Shown piece by piece: positions 28,985 through 37,784 of a DNA stretch of 64,000 nt (positions are counted from its first letter, which is position 1; each line of letters opens with the position of its first letter). The stretch is taken from assembly GCA_963714125.1 (NCBI GenBank), contig OY970234.1, forward strand, positions 3,100,001 to 3,164,000. The letters run 5' to 3'. A model generated the notes under the pieces. That model did not search any database. It worked only from the letters and a program-made list of their open reading frames with translations, and had not been told where the DNA came from. Made by a program: the position numbers and the translations under genes. The stretch comes from CAWCAW01 sp963714125. Lineage in GTDB: Bacteria; Actinomycetota; Acidimicrobiia; Acidimicrobiales; UBA8190.

Positions 28985-30226
28985 GTGGAGACAACCGGTT
29001 CTTTTCTCCGTCGCTTGAGCAAGCAACGACCCCACCATTCGCCGTGGACGGGTGCTGCCATCGCCGCCATGTTCATGGGTGTGTTGGTGGCATTACTGCC
29101 CTCCACGGCGTGGGCTCTCCCGAGCTGGCAATTCGAGACCGCTCCGGTCCCCGTGTCCCAAGACAACTACCTCAACGGCGTCTCGTGCATGTCGGCCGCC
29201 TCGTGTACCGCAGTGGGCTCCTACCTCAACCGCGCCACGCCCGTCCCCAACCAAACCCTTGTCGAGTCCTGGACCGGGTCTTCGGTGCACCTCGTCTCCA
29301 GCCCCAACGTCTTGGCCGATGGCAACCCGCTGTACAACCAGCTCTCAGGCGTTTCGTGCGTAAGGAGGACGAGCACGTGTGTGGCCGTTGGCTATTACGA
29401 CAACTCCGACAACGTCGAACAGACCCTCGTCGAGTCATCGAGCGGTTCCAGCTGGACCATCGGCACCATTGGTGACAGCGGAACGGGAAACAACCAACTC
29501 AACGCCGTGTCATGCCTATCGACGCGATGCACCGCCGTGGGTTACTCCACCAACACCACCACTGGCAATGAGCAGGCCCTCATCGAGATGTGGAACGGAT
29601 CGACGTGGACAATCGCCACCAGTGCGGACGAAGGAACAGAGAACAATGTGCTCAGTGCCGTGTCCTGCGTGTCGACTCGAGCGTGCAAGGCGGTGGGTAG
29701 CTATGACACCTCGGGCAACGTCGTAGAGCCCCTGATCGAGTCGTGGAACGGGTCGGCGTGGAGCGTCGCTTCCGACCCTGACGTTGGGACGGGCTCTTTG
29801 AACGGCGTCTCGTGTGTCTCGATCAGGAGGTGCACTGCCGTCGGCGGTGCCACGAGCGGAACCCTCATCGAGTCCTGGAACGGCGACAGCTGGACGACCG
29901 TCGCCAGTGCCGACCCGGGAACGGTGTCCAACGAGTTCACCGGTGTCTCGTGCGTGTCGGCTCGAAGCTGCAAGGCGGTCGGCGGCTACCTCGACAGCGG
30001 CAATCCGTATGACTCGACCCAGACGCTGATCGAGACTTGGAACGGGTCCGCTTGGTCGATCCAGCCCAGCCCCAATTTGTCGACGGACAACAATCAAGTC
30101 GAGCTCGCCAACATCCTGTCGGGTGTGTCCTGCGGGTCCCGAAACTCGTGCAAGGCAGTAGGGTATTACGCCAATCCCCACGATTTGAGTGGGAATGCGA
30201 CCGTGCTGATCCAGACCTACGGCTGA
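28985..30226 (+). CDS. Secreted seven-repeat Cys/Trp protein (probable beta-propeller)
   Basis: 413 residues from the GTG at 28985, with GGAGG 5 bases upstream; a GTG at 28973 is less well placed. A signal peptide ends near STAWA. The mature protein has seven repeats of about 50 residues: a GVSC-x7-8-C-x-AVG pair of Cys, then QTLIESWNGxxW. Seven repeats with a paired-Cys strand and a Trp strand suggest a disulfide-stabilised seven-bladed propeller, which is inference. No enzyme motif or anchor. It is a close relative of 36464-37657. Confidence 0.8.
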   Translation: METTGSFLRRLSKQRPHHSPWTGAAIAAMFMGVLVALLPSTAWALPSWQFETAPVPVSQDNYLNGVSCMSAASCTAVGSYLNRATPVPNQTLVESWTGSSVHLVSSPNVLADGNPLYNQLSGVSCVRRTSTCVAVGYYDNSDNVEQTLVESSSGSSWTIGTIGDSGTGNNQLNAVSCLSTRCTAVGYSTNTTTGNEQALIEMWNGSTWTIATSADEGTENNVLSAVSCVSTRACKAVGSYDTSGNVVEPLIESWNGSAWSVASDPDVGTGSLNGVSCVSIRRCTAVGGATSGTLIESWNGDSWTTVASADPGTVSNEFTGVSCVSARSCKAVGGYLDSGNPYDSTQTLIETWNGSAWSIQPSPNLSTDNNQVELANILSGVSCGSRNSCKAVGYYANPHDLSGNATVLIQTYG

Positions 30227-30283
30227 CGCATCGTCAGGAGTCCGCGGTGTTCAGTAGGACATCCCCTGCGTCGATGAGACACC

Positions 30284-30673
30284 ATGAGTGATGTCGGAAC
30301 CAGCCAGCCCGGGCCACAGGGCCGTCACGCACGCTTTCGGCTCAGCGCGCTGTCCACGATCCTGTTCGCCCTCGCCCTCGTGAGCGACGTCCTGTCGGGC
30401 ATTTTCCAGCCCGCCTGTCCGCCCGGTTGGACTCGCTGGGATTTCGAGCCAAGCTCCGGGTGGATTATTGGCGTCGTAGCCCTGCTGCTGGCCCTGTCGG
30501 GTGTTGGGGCTCTCCGGGCGCGCCGCCCTGTCGCGAGTTCTCGTGGTGGTCGCCCCGTTGCCACGGTGTTGGCGGGGCTGCTCGCGCTGGTGGCAGCAGT
30601 GTCGTTGCTTGTTCTGGCGTCCAACCTCGTCGACCAGGTGACCAACCCGACGGCCGGGTGCACGACGTTCTGA
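30284..30673 (+). CDS. Small three-pass membrane protein of unknown function
   Basis: 129 residues. A short polar N-terminus is followed by three hydrophobic segments (about 22-40, 61-78 and 92-112). Cys residues in the first loop (PACPPGW) and near the C-terminus (AGCTTF) could face outside. I do not recognise a family. ATG at 30284; no strong ribosome-binding site is seen. The gene stands between a secreted repeat protein and a minus-strand VOC gene. Confidence 0.65.
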   Translation: MSDVGTSQPGPQGRHARFRLSALSTILFALALVSDVLSGIFQPACPPGWTRWDFEPSSGWIIGVVALLLALSGVGALRARRPVASSRGGRPVATVLAGLLALVAAVSLLVLASNLVDQVTNPTAGCTTF

Positions 30674-30732
30674 CTGAGTGAACACAAAGCAAGGTGCGCC
30701 CGCGCGCCGACGTTGCGGCTACCGCCACTCGT

Positions 30733-31365
30733 TCACGAAGGAAGCTCTCCGCCCGATTGCTCGGCCACCATGAACCGGGCGTACCAGTCGGGCCAATCTG
30801 GGTCGGCCTTGCCGATGCCCTTCTCGTGCTCGCCGTGCGCTGCCTCGGCCCGCCTCAGGGCCCCCGCCAGGTCACCGGCAGAGTTGAACGAGGTGATGGC
30901 CGGATCGACCCGTCCAGGGAGCCGGTCGGTCACCTGTTGGAGAAGCCAGCTGTTGCCGTCGGGGTCTTCGAAGGTCGCGAAGGAGCTGTAGCTCTTGTGA
31001 TCGGGATCCGGCCCGCTGACGCGACCACTCGCCCCGTCGGGATCGAGTTGCGCCCCCGGCGCTGCGGAATGAAACACTTCGCTGACTTTGGCGCCCCGTC
31101 TCAGTAGTTCATCGCGCCCGGCTTCGATATCGGTGACGATCAGATAGAGGCCATGGGCGGATCCGGGCGGGGCCGCTGTGATCTTGGTGCCGAACTGCAT
31201 GGAGCACAGCGATCCTGGTGGCGTGAATTGCACGACCCTGAAGCCGTTGTCGAAGGAGAAGTCCGCGTCGAGCTTCCAACCGAGCCCAACATAGAAAGCC
31301 TTGGAACGGTCGGCGTCGGCCACCGGGATGACAACGGCCTCAAGCTTCAGATCGAGCGCGCTCAT
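30733..31365 (-). CDS. VOC superfamily protein with C-terminal extension
   Basis: 210 residues; ATG at 31365 with GAGAGGAGC upstream. Residues 1-140 give the VOC fold (LEAVVIPVADADRSKAFYVGLGWKL; SSFATFEDPDGNSWLLQQV), typical of the glyoxalase-like group. The last 60 residues form a helical tail ending in WPDWYARFMVAEQSGG, a known addition in some actinobacterial VOC proteins. Substrate unknown. Divergent from the cupin gene across 163 bases. Confidence 0.85.
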   Translation of the reverse strand: MSALDLKLEAVVIPVADADRSKAFYVGLGWKLDADFSFDNGFRVVQFTPPGSLCSMQFGTKITAAPPGSAHGLYLIVTDIEAGRDELLRRGAKVSEVFHSAAPGAQLDPDGASGRVSGPDPDHKSYSSFATFEDPDGNSWLLQQVTDRLPGRVDPAITSFNSAGDLAGALRRAEAAHGEHEKGIGKADPDWPDWYARFMVAEQSGGELPS

Positions 31366-31528
31366 GTCGAGGCTCCTCTCTCAGCTCCGAAGCGAGTTGT
31401 CGACTCGAAGCGACCCGTTGCACCCTAAACGGCGCAGCCTCGTCGCGCTACAGTGACTTTGCCATCATCATGCAGGGCGAGGTGTCGACGTTCGGCCCTC
31501 CGCCCCGACGCTGGGAGGTCAACCAACA

Positions 31529-31948
31529 ATGGCCACCCACCAACCAGGTCAGGCCGATTTCACCTCGATCCTGCCCGATGACATCGATTGGAAGCCGTTT
31601 CCGGCGTTTCCGCCCGAGGCGCGACTGGCCATCATCGTCGGCAATCCATCCGAAGCTGGTCCGTATGTCATTCGGGTCAAGGTGCCCCATGGCGTCAAAC
31701 TCATGGCGCACCAGCATCCCGAGGACCGCGTGTACACGGTTATCTCCGGCGTTTTCTACATCGGGCTCGGGAGCCAGTTCGACGAAGGGCAGCTTCAGGC
31801 CTACCCGCCCGGGGCCGTGGTCGTGCTTCCGGGCGGAACGCCTCACTTTCACTGGGCCAAGTCCGGCGAGTACGTGACCCAGGTGTCGGCCATTGGGCCT
31901 CTTGGCCTTGAGTACATCGACCCCACTGACGACCCCAGAAACCCCTGA
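31529..31948 (+). CDS. Cupin-domain protein
   Basis: 139 residues, single cupin barrel. The metal motif is H-Q-H-P-E (His61, His63, Glu65), with a later His in PHFHWAK. Close to DUF4437/cupin_2-type proteins; the catalytic role, if any, is unknown. GGGAGGT lies about 10 bases before the ATG. A redoxin gene starts 20 bases later and a nitronate monooxygenase soon after, so this is the first gene of a likely three-gene oxidative-stress or detoxification operon. Confidence 0.83.
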   Translation: MATHQPGQADFTSILPDDIDWKPFPAFPPEARLAIIVGNPSEAGPYVIRVKVPHGVKLMAHQHPEDRVYTVISGVFYIGLGSQFDEGQLQAYPPGAVVVLPGGTPHFHWAKSGEYVTQVSAIGPLGLEYIDPTDDPRNP

Positions 31949-31968
31949 GGCGAAGGAGACCCCTAACC

Positions 31969-32571
31969 ATGCGATCGGACATCAAGCCAGGTGGCGTCTT
32001 CCCCGACTACTCGCTGCCGGATCACACCAACGCGGTGCGCACGCTGAGCGAGATTCAAGGCGATGACCCCATGATCGTGACGTTGGCGCGGGGCAACTAT
32101 TGCCCCAAGGAGCATCAGCAACACCTCGAGCTTGCCGCCAACTATCCCAAGATCGCCGTGGCCTATACCCAGATCGTCACCATCTCGACTGACGACCACC
32201 ACACGACGCAAGAGTTCCGCGCCTCAGTCGGCGCCCAGTGGCCATTTCTTTCCGACCCCGCTCGGACAATTCAGAAAGACCTCGACATTCAGGAATACAC
32301 CGACCCCGAGCACGATCCGATGATCCCTCACACATTGGTGCTCAAGCCCGGGCTCATAGTGCATCGCGTCTACAACGGCTACTGGTTCTGGGGACGTCCA
32401 TCGATCGCCGACCTGTGGTCGGACCTGCGCGCCGCGTCCAACGAGACCCGACCCGACTGGGACCTGAGCACACCGGGGTTGCGCGAGGAGTGGGCGGCCG
32501 GCGATTACTCGCGCTTTCACGGCTGGAACAAGCAGGCCAAGCAGTCGATGCCAACGTCATACCCGTCCTAG
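31969..32571 (+). CDS. Redoxin/AhpC-TSA family peroxiredoxin-like protein
   Basis: 200 residues, thioredoxin fold. ARGNYCPKEHQQ places a peroxidatic-type Cys45 in the position of the redoxin R-G-x-x-C-P motif; no second Cys is present, so it would be a 1-Cys enzyme. The C-terminal 60 residues are polar and extend beyond the core fold. It lies 20 bases after the cupin gene and 9 bases before the monooxygenase. The likely substrate is a peroxide, by family. Confidence 0.85.
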   Translation: MRSDIKPGGVFPDYSLPDHTNAVRTLSEIQGDDPMIVTLARGNYCPKEHQQHLELAANYPKIAVAYTQIVTISTDDHHTTQEFRASVGAQWPFLSDPARTIQKDLDIQEYTDPEHDPMIPHTLVLKPGLIVHRVYNGYWFWGRPSIADLWSDLRAASNETRPDWDLSTPGLREEWAAGDYSRFHGWNKQAKQSMPTSYPS

Positions 32572-32580
32572 GTCGTCGCC

Positions 32581-33531
32581 ATGCGAACACGGGTCTGTGA
32601 GGTGCTCGGCATAGAGCAACCGATCGTCCAAGCGCCTATGGCGGCCGTGCCGGCATTGGCGGCGGCGGTCTCCAACGCCGGCGCCCTCGGCATGTTGGCC
32701 TTGACGTGGTCACCTTCCACCGGTGATGTGGTCCGTGCCACCGCCGCGCTCACCGATCGACCCTTTGGCGGCAACTTTGTTCTCACCTCCGATCACCACG
32801 GGCACGTAGACGACGCCCTCGAAGCCGGCCTCAAGATCGTGTCTCTGTTTTGGGGCGATCCCACCGACTACGTCGAGCAGATCCACGCTGCCAATGGAAT
32901 CGTCCTGCACACCGTTGGCAGCGCCGAGGAAGCGAGGCGCGCTGTGGCCAGCGGCGTGGATGTCGTGGTGGCGCAGGGCTGGGAGTCTGGCGGCCATGTG
33001 TGGGGTCAGGTAGCCACCCTTCCTCTGGTTCCCGCCGTCGTGGACGCGGTGAGCCCGGTGCCGGTCATCGCGGCCGGGGGAATCGGAGACGCACGTGGGG
33101 TTGCGGCCGTGTTCGCGCTGGGCGCCCAGGCGGCCTGGGTCGGTACGCGCTTTCTTCTCGCCCAGGAGATGCCTATCCACGAGGACTATCGCCGTCGGGT
33201 GATGGATGCGACCGAGACCGATACACGGTGGTACCAAAACCTCTACGAAGTCGGGTGGCCCGACGCGCCCAATCGTTCTCTTGACAACTCGACAGCCGAA
33301 GCGTGGGAGGCCGCCGGTCGTCCGCCGCTCGGAAGCCGACCCGGCGAAGGCGACGTCATCGCCCACTTCGCGTCCGGTGAAGAGATACTCAGATACGAGC
33401 CGGCCGCGCCGATGGTCGGTACCACGGGCGACATCGAGGCCATCTCCTTATGGGCCGGCCAGAGTGTGGCACTGGCCACACGCCCCCAATCTGCAGCAGA
33501 CATCGTGGCTGAGCTTGTTGGCGGCGTATAA
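32581..33531 (+). CDS. Nitronate monooxygenase / 2-nitropropane dioxygenase-like flavoprotein
   Basis: 316 residues, FMN-binding TIM barrel. The family start IEQPIVQAPMA, the AQGWESGGHVWG loop with its His, and the phosphate-binding AAGGIGDARGVAAVFALGA are all visible. The family oxidises nitronates such as propionate 3-nitronate, or acts as an enoyl reductase-like flavoprotein. Third gene of the cupin-redoxin run, suggesting detoxification. Soluble and cytoplasmic. Confidence 0.88.
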   Translation: MRTRVCEVLGIEQPIVQAPMAAVPALAAAVSNAGALGMLALTWSPSTGDVVRATAALTDRPFGGNFVLTSDHHGHVDDALEAGLKIVSLFWGDPTDYVEQIHAANGIVLHTVGSAEEARRAVASGVDVVVAQGWESGGHVWGQVATLPLVPAVVDAVSPVPVIAAGGIGDARGVAAVFALGAQAAWVGTRFLLAQEMPIHEDYRRRVMDATETDTRWYQNLYEVGWPDAPNRSLDNSTAEAWEAAGRPPLGSRPGEGDVIAHFASGEEILRYEPAAPMVGTTGDIEAISLWAGQSVALATRPQSAADIVAELVGGV

Positions 33532-33727
33532 CCGACGCTTGGCATGCCGCTGAGGCCGCAGGTCCAAGAGGTCACCACCACGGAGCGCGCGCAGGCACGA
33601 CGGAATGCTTCGATGCCGCGCCCTCCGATTGCCCCAGTTGTCCACGACGACCTGGGCTGCGAAGACAAGACGTCGACTTGGGCCGGCCCGACCGCTCACC
33701 TCTAACGTGTGATCTCAAGGAGGCACC

Positions 33728-35713
33728 ATGTCCAAGTCCGCAGCACCAGGCCCAAAAGGAGACAAGCCCGTCGCGCCGGCCCCTCCCCCGCCACCGGCCT
33801 GGCGGCACTGGCTCTGGGCCATCGCCATCGGTGCCTTCATCATCCTCTACTTGATTTTGCCGGCCACGCGCCAGGCGCAGCCCGTCAACCTCACCTACAC
33901 CCAGTTCCTGCACGATGTGGCCACGAAGCACGTGGAGACGGCGACCATCGGTTCGACCGGCACCACCTCGGGAACTCTCAAAGGCGGCAAGCAGTACACC
34001 ACCGTCATTCCCGTGTCGCTGGCCGGATCGTCACTGCTCACCAAGCTCGAGAATGCCGACGTGAAGATCACAGCCACCACCGGCGGCACGTCCTTCGGGG
34101 AGGAAGTACTCAGCTGGGTCATCTTGCTGTTGCCGTTTCTCGTGATCTTCTGGTTCTGGCGGCGCATGTCGCGTGGCGCTGCCGGCGGCGGCGGCGCACT
34201 CGGGGGACTCATGGGAGTGGGACGGTCGCGGGCCAAGGTCTTTGACGAAGATCGCCCCACGACACGCTTCGCGGATGTGGCTGGATACGAAGGCGCCAAG
34301 GCCGAGATCGCCGAGGTGGTCGACTTCCTTCGCTCCCCCGAGCGTTACCGGCGCGCCGGCGCCATGGCGCCGCGCGGCGTGCTCATGGTCGGACCGCCAG
34401 GCACAGGCAAGACGCTGCTGGCCAGAGCGGTGGCGGGCGAAGCCGAGGTGCCGTTCTTCTCGGTAACCGGCTCGAGCTTTGTCGAGATGTTCGTGGGTGT
34501 TGGTGCGGCGCGCGTGCGAGACCTTTTCGGCGAGGCTCGTAAACGCGCCCCCTCCATCATCTTCGTGGACGAGATCGACGCCATCGGCCAGCGTCGAGGC
34601 GGTTCGGCCGTCGTATCCAACGACGAGCGTGAGCAAACGCTCAACCAGCTGCTAGCCGAAATGGACGGGTTCGACATGGCCCAGGGCGTCGTGGTCCTGG
34701 CTGCCACCAACCGCCCCGAGATTCTGGATCCCGCCCTGCTGCGGCCCGGTCGCTTTGACCGTCAGGTGACGATTCCCCTCCCTACGCTCGAGGAGCGGGT
34801 CGCCATCCTGCGGGTCCACTCCAAGGACAAGCGCCTCGCCCACGACGTCGATCTGCAAGTGGCGGCTCGAGGAACACCTGGGTTCTCAGGCGCCGATCTT
34901 GCCAACCTCTGCAACGAAGCGGCCATCGTGGCGGTGCGGGCCAACCGCGACACTGTCCATCAGAGCGACTTTGACGAGGCTCGCGACCGCATCATTCTCG
35001 GTCGGCGCGAAGGCTCCAACGTTCTTCTTCCCGAAGAGAAGCACGCCGTGGCGGTGCACGAGTCGGGCCATGCCTTGGTGGCGGCGTTGAGTCCAAAGGC
35101 TGATCCGGTAGCGAAGGTCACGATCCTGCCCGCCGGTCAAGCGCTCGGAGTGACCGAGCAGCTGCCCTTCGTCGAGCGACACCTCTACGGCGAGGACTAC
35201 CTGCAGGATTCGCTGGCTGTGCGGCTGGGAGGACGCGCCGCTGAACTCGTGGTGCTCGGTCAAGGATCGACAGGTGCAGCCAACGATCTGGCCGGCGCCA
35301 CCGACCTGGCGCTGCGCATGGTGCGAGAGTTCGGCCTGTCGAGCGCCGTCGGTCCGGTGGGTTACCCCCAAGGGGGGTCGGTCTTCCTCGGCGGCGGTGG
35401 CGAGGGATTCTCGAGCCGCCCCTACGCGGAGCAGACGCAGGCCATCATTGACAGTGAGGTGGCCAAACTGTTGCGAGGGGCCGAGGACCGTGCCGTGGCA
35501 ATGCTGCGCGACAACCGCGTCAAACTCGACCGACTCGTCGACCTGTTGCTCGAGCGAGAGACGGTCGACGGAAGCGACGTCTACGCCATCGCCGAGGTCG
35601 AGCTTCCGACCGGCACGTCAGGCGGAGCCACCGTGGCGCCAAGACGAGCAGCCGCGGTTGCTGCCAACGCCGCGTCCGATGCCGAACCCAAGGCGACGCC
35701 GGCCAAGACCTGA
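33728..35713 (+). CDS. ftsH: ATP-dependent zinc metalloprotease FtsH
   Basis: 661-residue membrane-anchored AAA protease that degrades damaged membrane and regulatory proteins. A Pro-rich cytoplasmic start, TM1 (about 28-46), a short extracytoplasmic domain and TM2 (about 126-146) precede the AAA domain with Walker A GPPGTGKT at 222-229, IIFVDEIDAIG Walker B and the second-region-of-homology Arg segment LLRPGRFDR. Zinc motif HESGH at 444-448. Ala-rich C-terminus. ATG follows CAAGGAGGCACC. The N-terminal Pro run and short loops suggest it may be a second, divergent FtsH rather than the only copy. Confidence 0.94.
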   Translation: MSKSAAPGPKGDKPVAPAPPPPPAWRHWLWAIAIGAFIILYLILPATRQAQPVNLTYTQFLHDVATKHVETATIGSTGTTSGTLKGGKQYTTVIPVSLAGSSLLTKLENADVKITATTGGTSFGEEVLSWVILLLPFLVIFWFWRRMSRGAAGGGGALGGLMGVGRSRAKVFDEDRPTTRFADVAGYEGAKAEIAEVVDFLRSPERYRRAGAMAPRGVLMVGPPGTGKTLLARAVAGEAEVPFFSVTGSSFVEMFVGVGAARVRDLFGEARKRAPSIIFVDEIDAIGQRRGGSAVVSNDEREQTLNQLLAEMDGFDMAQGVVVLAATNRPEILDPALLRPGRFDRQVTIPLPTLEERVAILRVHSKDKRLAHDVDLQVAARGTPGFSGADLANLCNEAAIVAVRANRDTVHQSDFDEARDRIILGRREGSNVLLPEEKHAVAVHESGHALVAALSPKADPVAKVTILPAGQALGVTEQLPFVERHLYGEDYLQDSLAVRLGGRAAELVVLGQGSTGAANDLAGATDLALRMVREFGLSSAVGPVGYPQGGSVFLGGGGEGFSSRPYAEQTQAIIDSEVAKLLRGAEDRAVAMLRDNRVKLDRLVDLLLERETVDGSDVYAIAEVELPTGTSGGATVAPRRAAAVAANAASDAEPKATPAKT

Positions 35714-35840
35714 TACGCCGCGGTCTCCAACACTTGGCGCCCGTCCGCAACGTCACAGAACCCTAAGGGTCGAACCATCCTGGGAACTATGACAAGCTCA
35801 CAATTTGGCCTAGGAGCGACGGCGATCGAGAGGAGCTGAA

Positions 35841-36308
35841 ATGAGCGCAGGTGACCCCAATGACATTTCTTCGCTTCCCCAGGGTGATCAAGATGCGATC
35901 GGTGCCACCCTGCTATCGCTTATCACTGGGTTCCGAGAGCGCAATGCTGAAAAGCTTGTCGGCATCTACACCTCGGACGCGGACTGGGTGAATGCCTTTG
36001 GAACCGTGAAAAAAGGTGGGGACCAGATAGTCGAGTATCTGCGTGGCCTCTTTGCAGACGATAACTTCAACGCGGGAACGCTCACGGCTCCCCCTGAGAC
36101 GGCTCTGCGAGTGCTCACGAGCGAGGTCGTGCTCGTATCTGCGCATTTGAAAGTCGGGGGGCAGAAGCTTGTCGGAGGCGGAGAGATCGAAGTGAGGGAC
36201 AACCATTCCTTGCGGGTCCTCCAACGCCAAACCAACGGGTCGTGGCTGATCGTCTCGGAGATGTACAACGACGCCAACCGGGAACAGACATATGAAGGAC
36301 ATTCCTAA
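35841..36308 (+). CDS. SnoaL-like/DUF4440 family protein
   Basis: 155 residues with the cone-shaped alpha+beta-barrel pattern of SnoaL-like proteins (TGFRERNAEKLVGIYTSDADWVNAFG at the start; LRVLQRQTNGSWLIVSEMYND at the end), as in SgcJ/EcaC oxidoreductases. The active residues cannot be assigned. GAGAGGAGCTGAA lies before the ATG. Stand-alone gene between ftsH and a secreted repeat protein. Confidence 0.78.
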   Translation: MSAGDPNDISSLPQGDQDAIGATLLSLITGFRERNAEKLVGIYTSDADWVNAFGTVKKGGDQIVEYLRGLFADDNFNAGTLTAPPETALRVLTSEVVLVSAHLKVGGQKLVGGGEIEVRDNHSLRVLQRQTNGSWLIVSEMYNDANREQTYEGHS

Positions 36309-36463
36309 CGGGAGGCTGACTCGCCGCAGGCGCCTCGCCACTCCCCGAATTCGCTGGGAGAGGGACCTTTTGGTAGCGCCCTATCACCACGGCCCCCCGA
36401 GGCATACGCTGCAGGGCAAGCCCATGGCGCCAGCGGATTGCGGGTGAGACAAAGGTAGGGACG

Positions 36464-37657
36464 ATGCGAATCCTCCGAGAAGCCACGTCACCGTCAATCG
36501 GCTTGATGGACAGGCTACGGCGATGGAGGCATACGGCGGCAGTGGGCAGCGCGATGGGCGTCCTCATGGCCGGGGTTGCTTCCGTCGCCATTGTCACCCC
36601 GGCAAGCGCCCACGGTGGTTGGTCGATCGATTCGAGCCCCAATAACGGGACGAACGACACTCTCGACGGCGTGTCCTGCGTGTCGACCAGATTCTGTATG
36701 ACCGTGGGCGACGCCGCGGTAAGCAACGTCAATCAGACACTGATCGAATCATGGAACCGCTCCTGGTCCGTCGTCCCGAGTGCCGACAGTGGGACGGGCG
36801 CTAACACCCTGTCCGGTGTGTCCTGTGTTTCAGCCATTTCGTGTGTGGCCGTAGGCAGCTACTACAGCTCACCCAGTGCCTACAGCCAGTCCCTGATCGA
36901 ATCCTGGAACGGAACCAGTTGGTCGATTGTCCCCAGTCCCAACAATGGGACGTACGACAACTGGCTATACGGCGTGTCCTGTACCTCGACCACCTTGTGC
37001 GTGGCGGTGGGCTACTACGACACCAGTCCCACCGTCGCCCAGACCTTGATCGAGGCGTGGAACGGCACCAGCTGGTCGATTACCTCCAGTCCAAACAGCG
37101 GGGCCTATAGCAACCAACTCTCCGGTATTTCGTGTCAACAAGCGAACACGTGCGTTGCCGTCGGCTATTCCAACACGAGCCTCAGTGTCAGCAAGACGCT
37201 GATCGAATCCTGGAACGGCACGAACTGGTCGATCGTGCCGAGCCCCAACGATGGGGCCTACGACAATGGACTGAGCGGGGTGTCATGCGTCTCGGGCAGC
37301 TCGTGCATATCCGTGGGCGACTACGACAACCAGAGCGCCAGTGCCTACCAGACCCTGATCGAGTCGTGGAACGGCACAAGTTGGTCGATCGTGCCGAGCC
37401 CTAACAGCGAAAACGGGCTGAGCGGCGTGTCATGTCACTCGGCACGTTCTTGCAAGGCCGTGGGTTCAGATGGCCAGACGCTGATTGAATCCTGGAACGG
37501 ACACAAGTGGTCGATTGTTTCCAGCCCCAATGGCGCCGGAACCAATCAACTCATGGGCATCTCCTGTGTGTCGGGCGCCTGGTGCAAGGCCGTGGGTTCG
37601 TCGGCAATTGAAAGGCCCTTCTTCACCAACGAGACATTGGTTCTCTCGCACCGCTGA
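36464..37657 (+). CDS. Secreted seven-repeat Cys/Trp protein (probable beta-propeller), paralogue
   Basis: 397 residues; ATG with AAAGGTAGGG upstream. Signal peptide ending in TPASA. Seven repeats of 45-50 residues carry GVSC or GISC, a second Cys seven to eight residues on, VAVGYY, TLIESWNGTSWSI and SPN. The repeats are more alike than in the paralogue at 28985, especially the WNGTSWSIVPSPN strand, suggesting more recent internal duplication. Probably a secreted seven-bladed propeller; ligand unknown. It is followed at once by a strong hairpin. Confidence 0.8.
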   Translation: MRILREATSPSIGLMDRLRRWRHTAAVGSAMGVLMAGVASVAIVTPASAHGGWSIDSSPNNGTNDTLDGVSCVSTRFCMTVGDAAVSNVNQTLIESWNRSWSVVPSADSGTGANTLSGVSCVSAISCVAVGSYYSSPSAYSQSLIESWNGTSWSIVPSPNNGTYDNWLYGVSCTSTTLCVAVGYYDTSPTVAQTLIEAWNGTSWSITSSPNSGAYSNQLSGISCQQANTCVAVGYSNTSLSVSKTLIESWNGTNWSIVPSPNDGAYDNGLSGVSCVSGSSCISVGDYDNQSASAYQTLIESWNGTSWSIVPSPNSENGLSGVSCHSARSCKAVGSDGQTLIESWNGHKWSIVSSPNGAGTNQLMGISCVSGAWCKAVGSSAIERPFFTNETLVLSHR

Positions 37658-37659
37658 CG

Positions 37660-37692
37660 GCAGGTCTCAACCGGATGCCGGCTGAGACCTGC
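37660..37692 (+). terminator. Hairpin terminator after the second seven-repeat gene
   Basis: GCAGGTCTCA (37660-37669) pairs perfectly with TGAGACCTGC (37683-37692), and inner CCGG/CCGG extends the stem around an ATG loop after one mismatch. It begins 2 bases after the stop codon and is followed by GTTCACTCTCT. Confidence 0.75.
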
Positions 37693-37784
37693 GTTCACTC
37701 TCTGCGGGGGCCACGGATGCCGTCGGACCCAGCCGAGGGGCGCGCTACGTTTTATGGTGTTGCACGAGCGACCCAGGGGGGCCA

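Noticed and set aside
30223..30237. CTGACG-CAT-CGTCAG as a terminator after the first seven-repeat gene
   Set aside because: The stem is only 6 bp, overlaps the stop codon and has no T tract; too weak to annotate.
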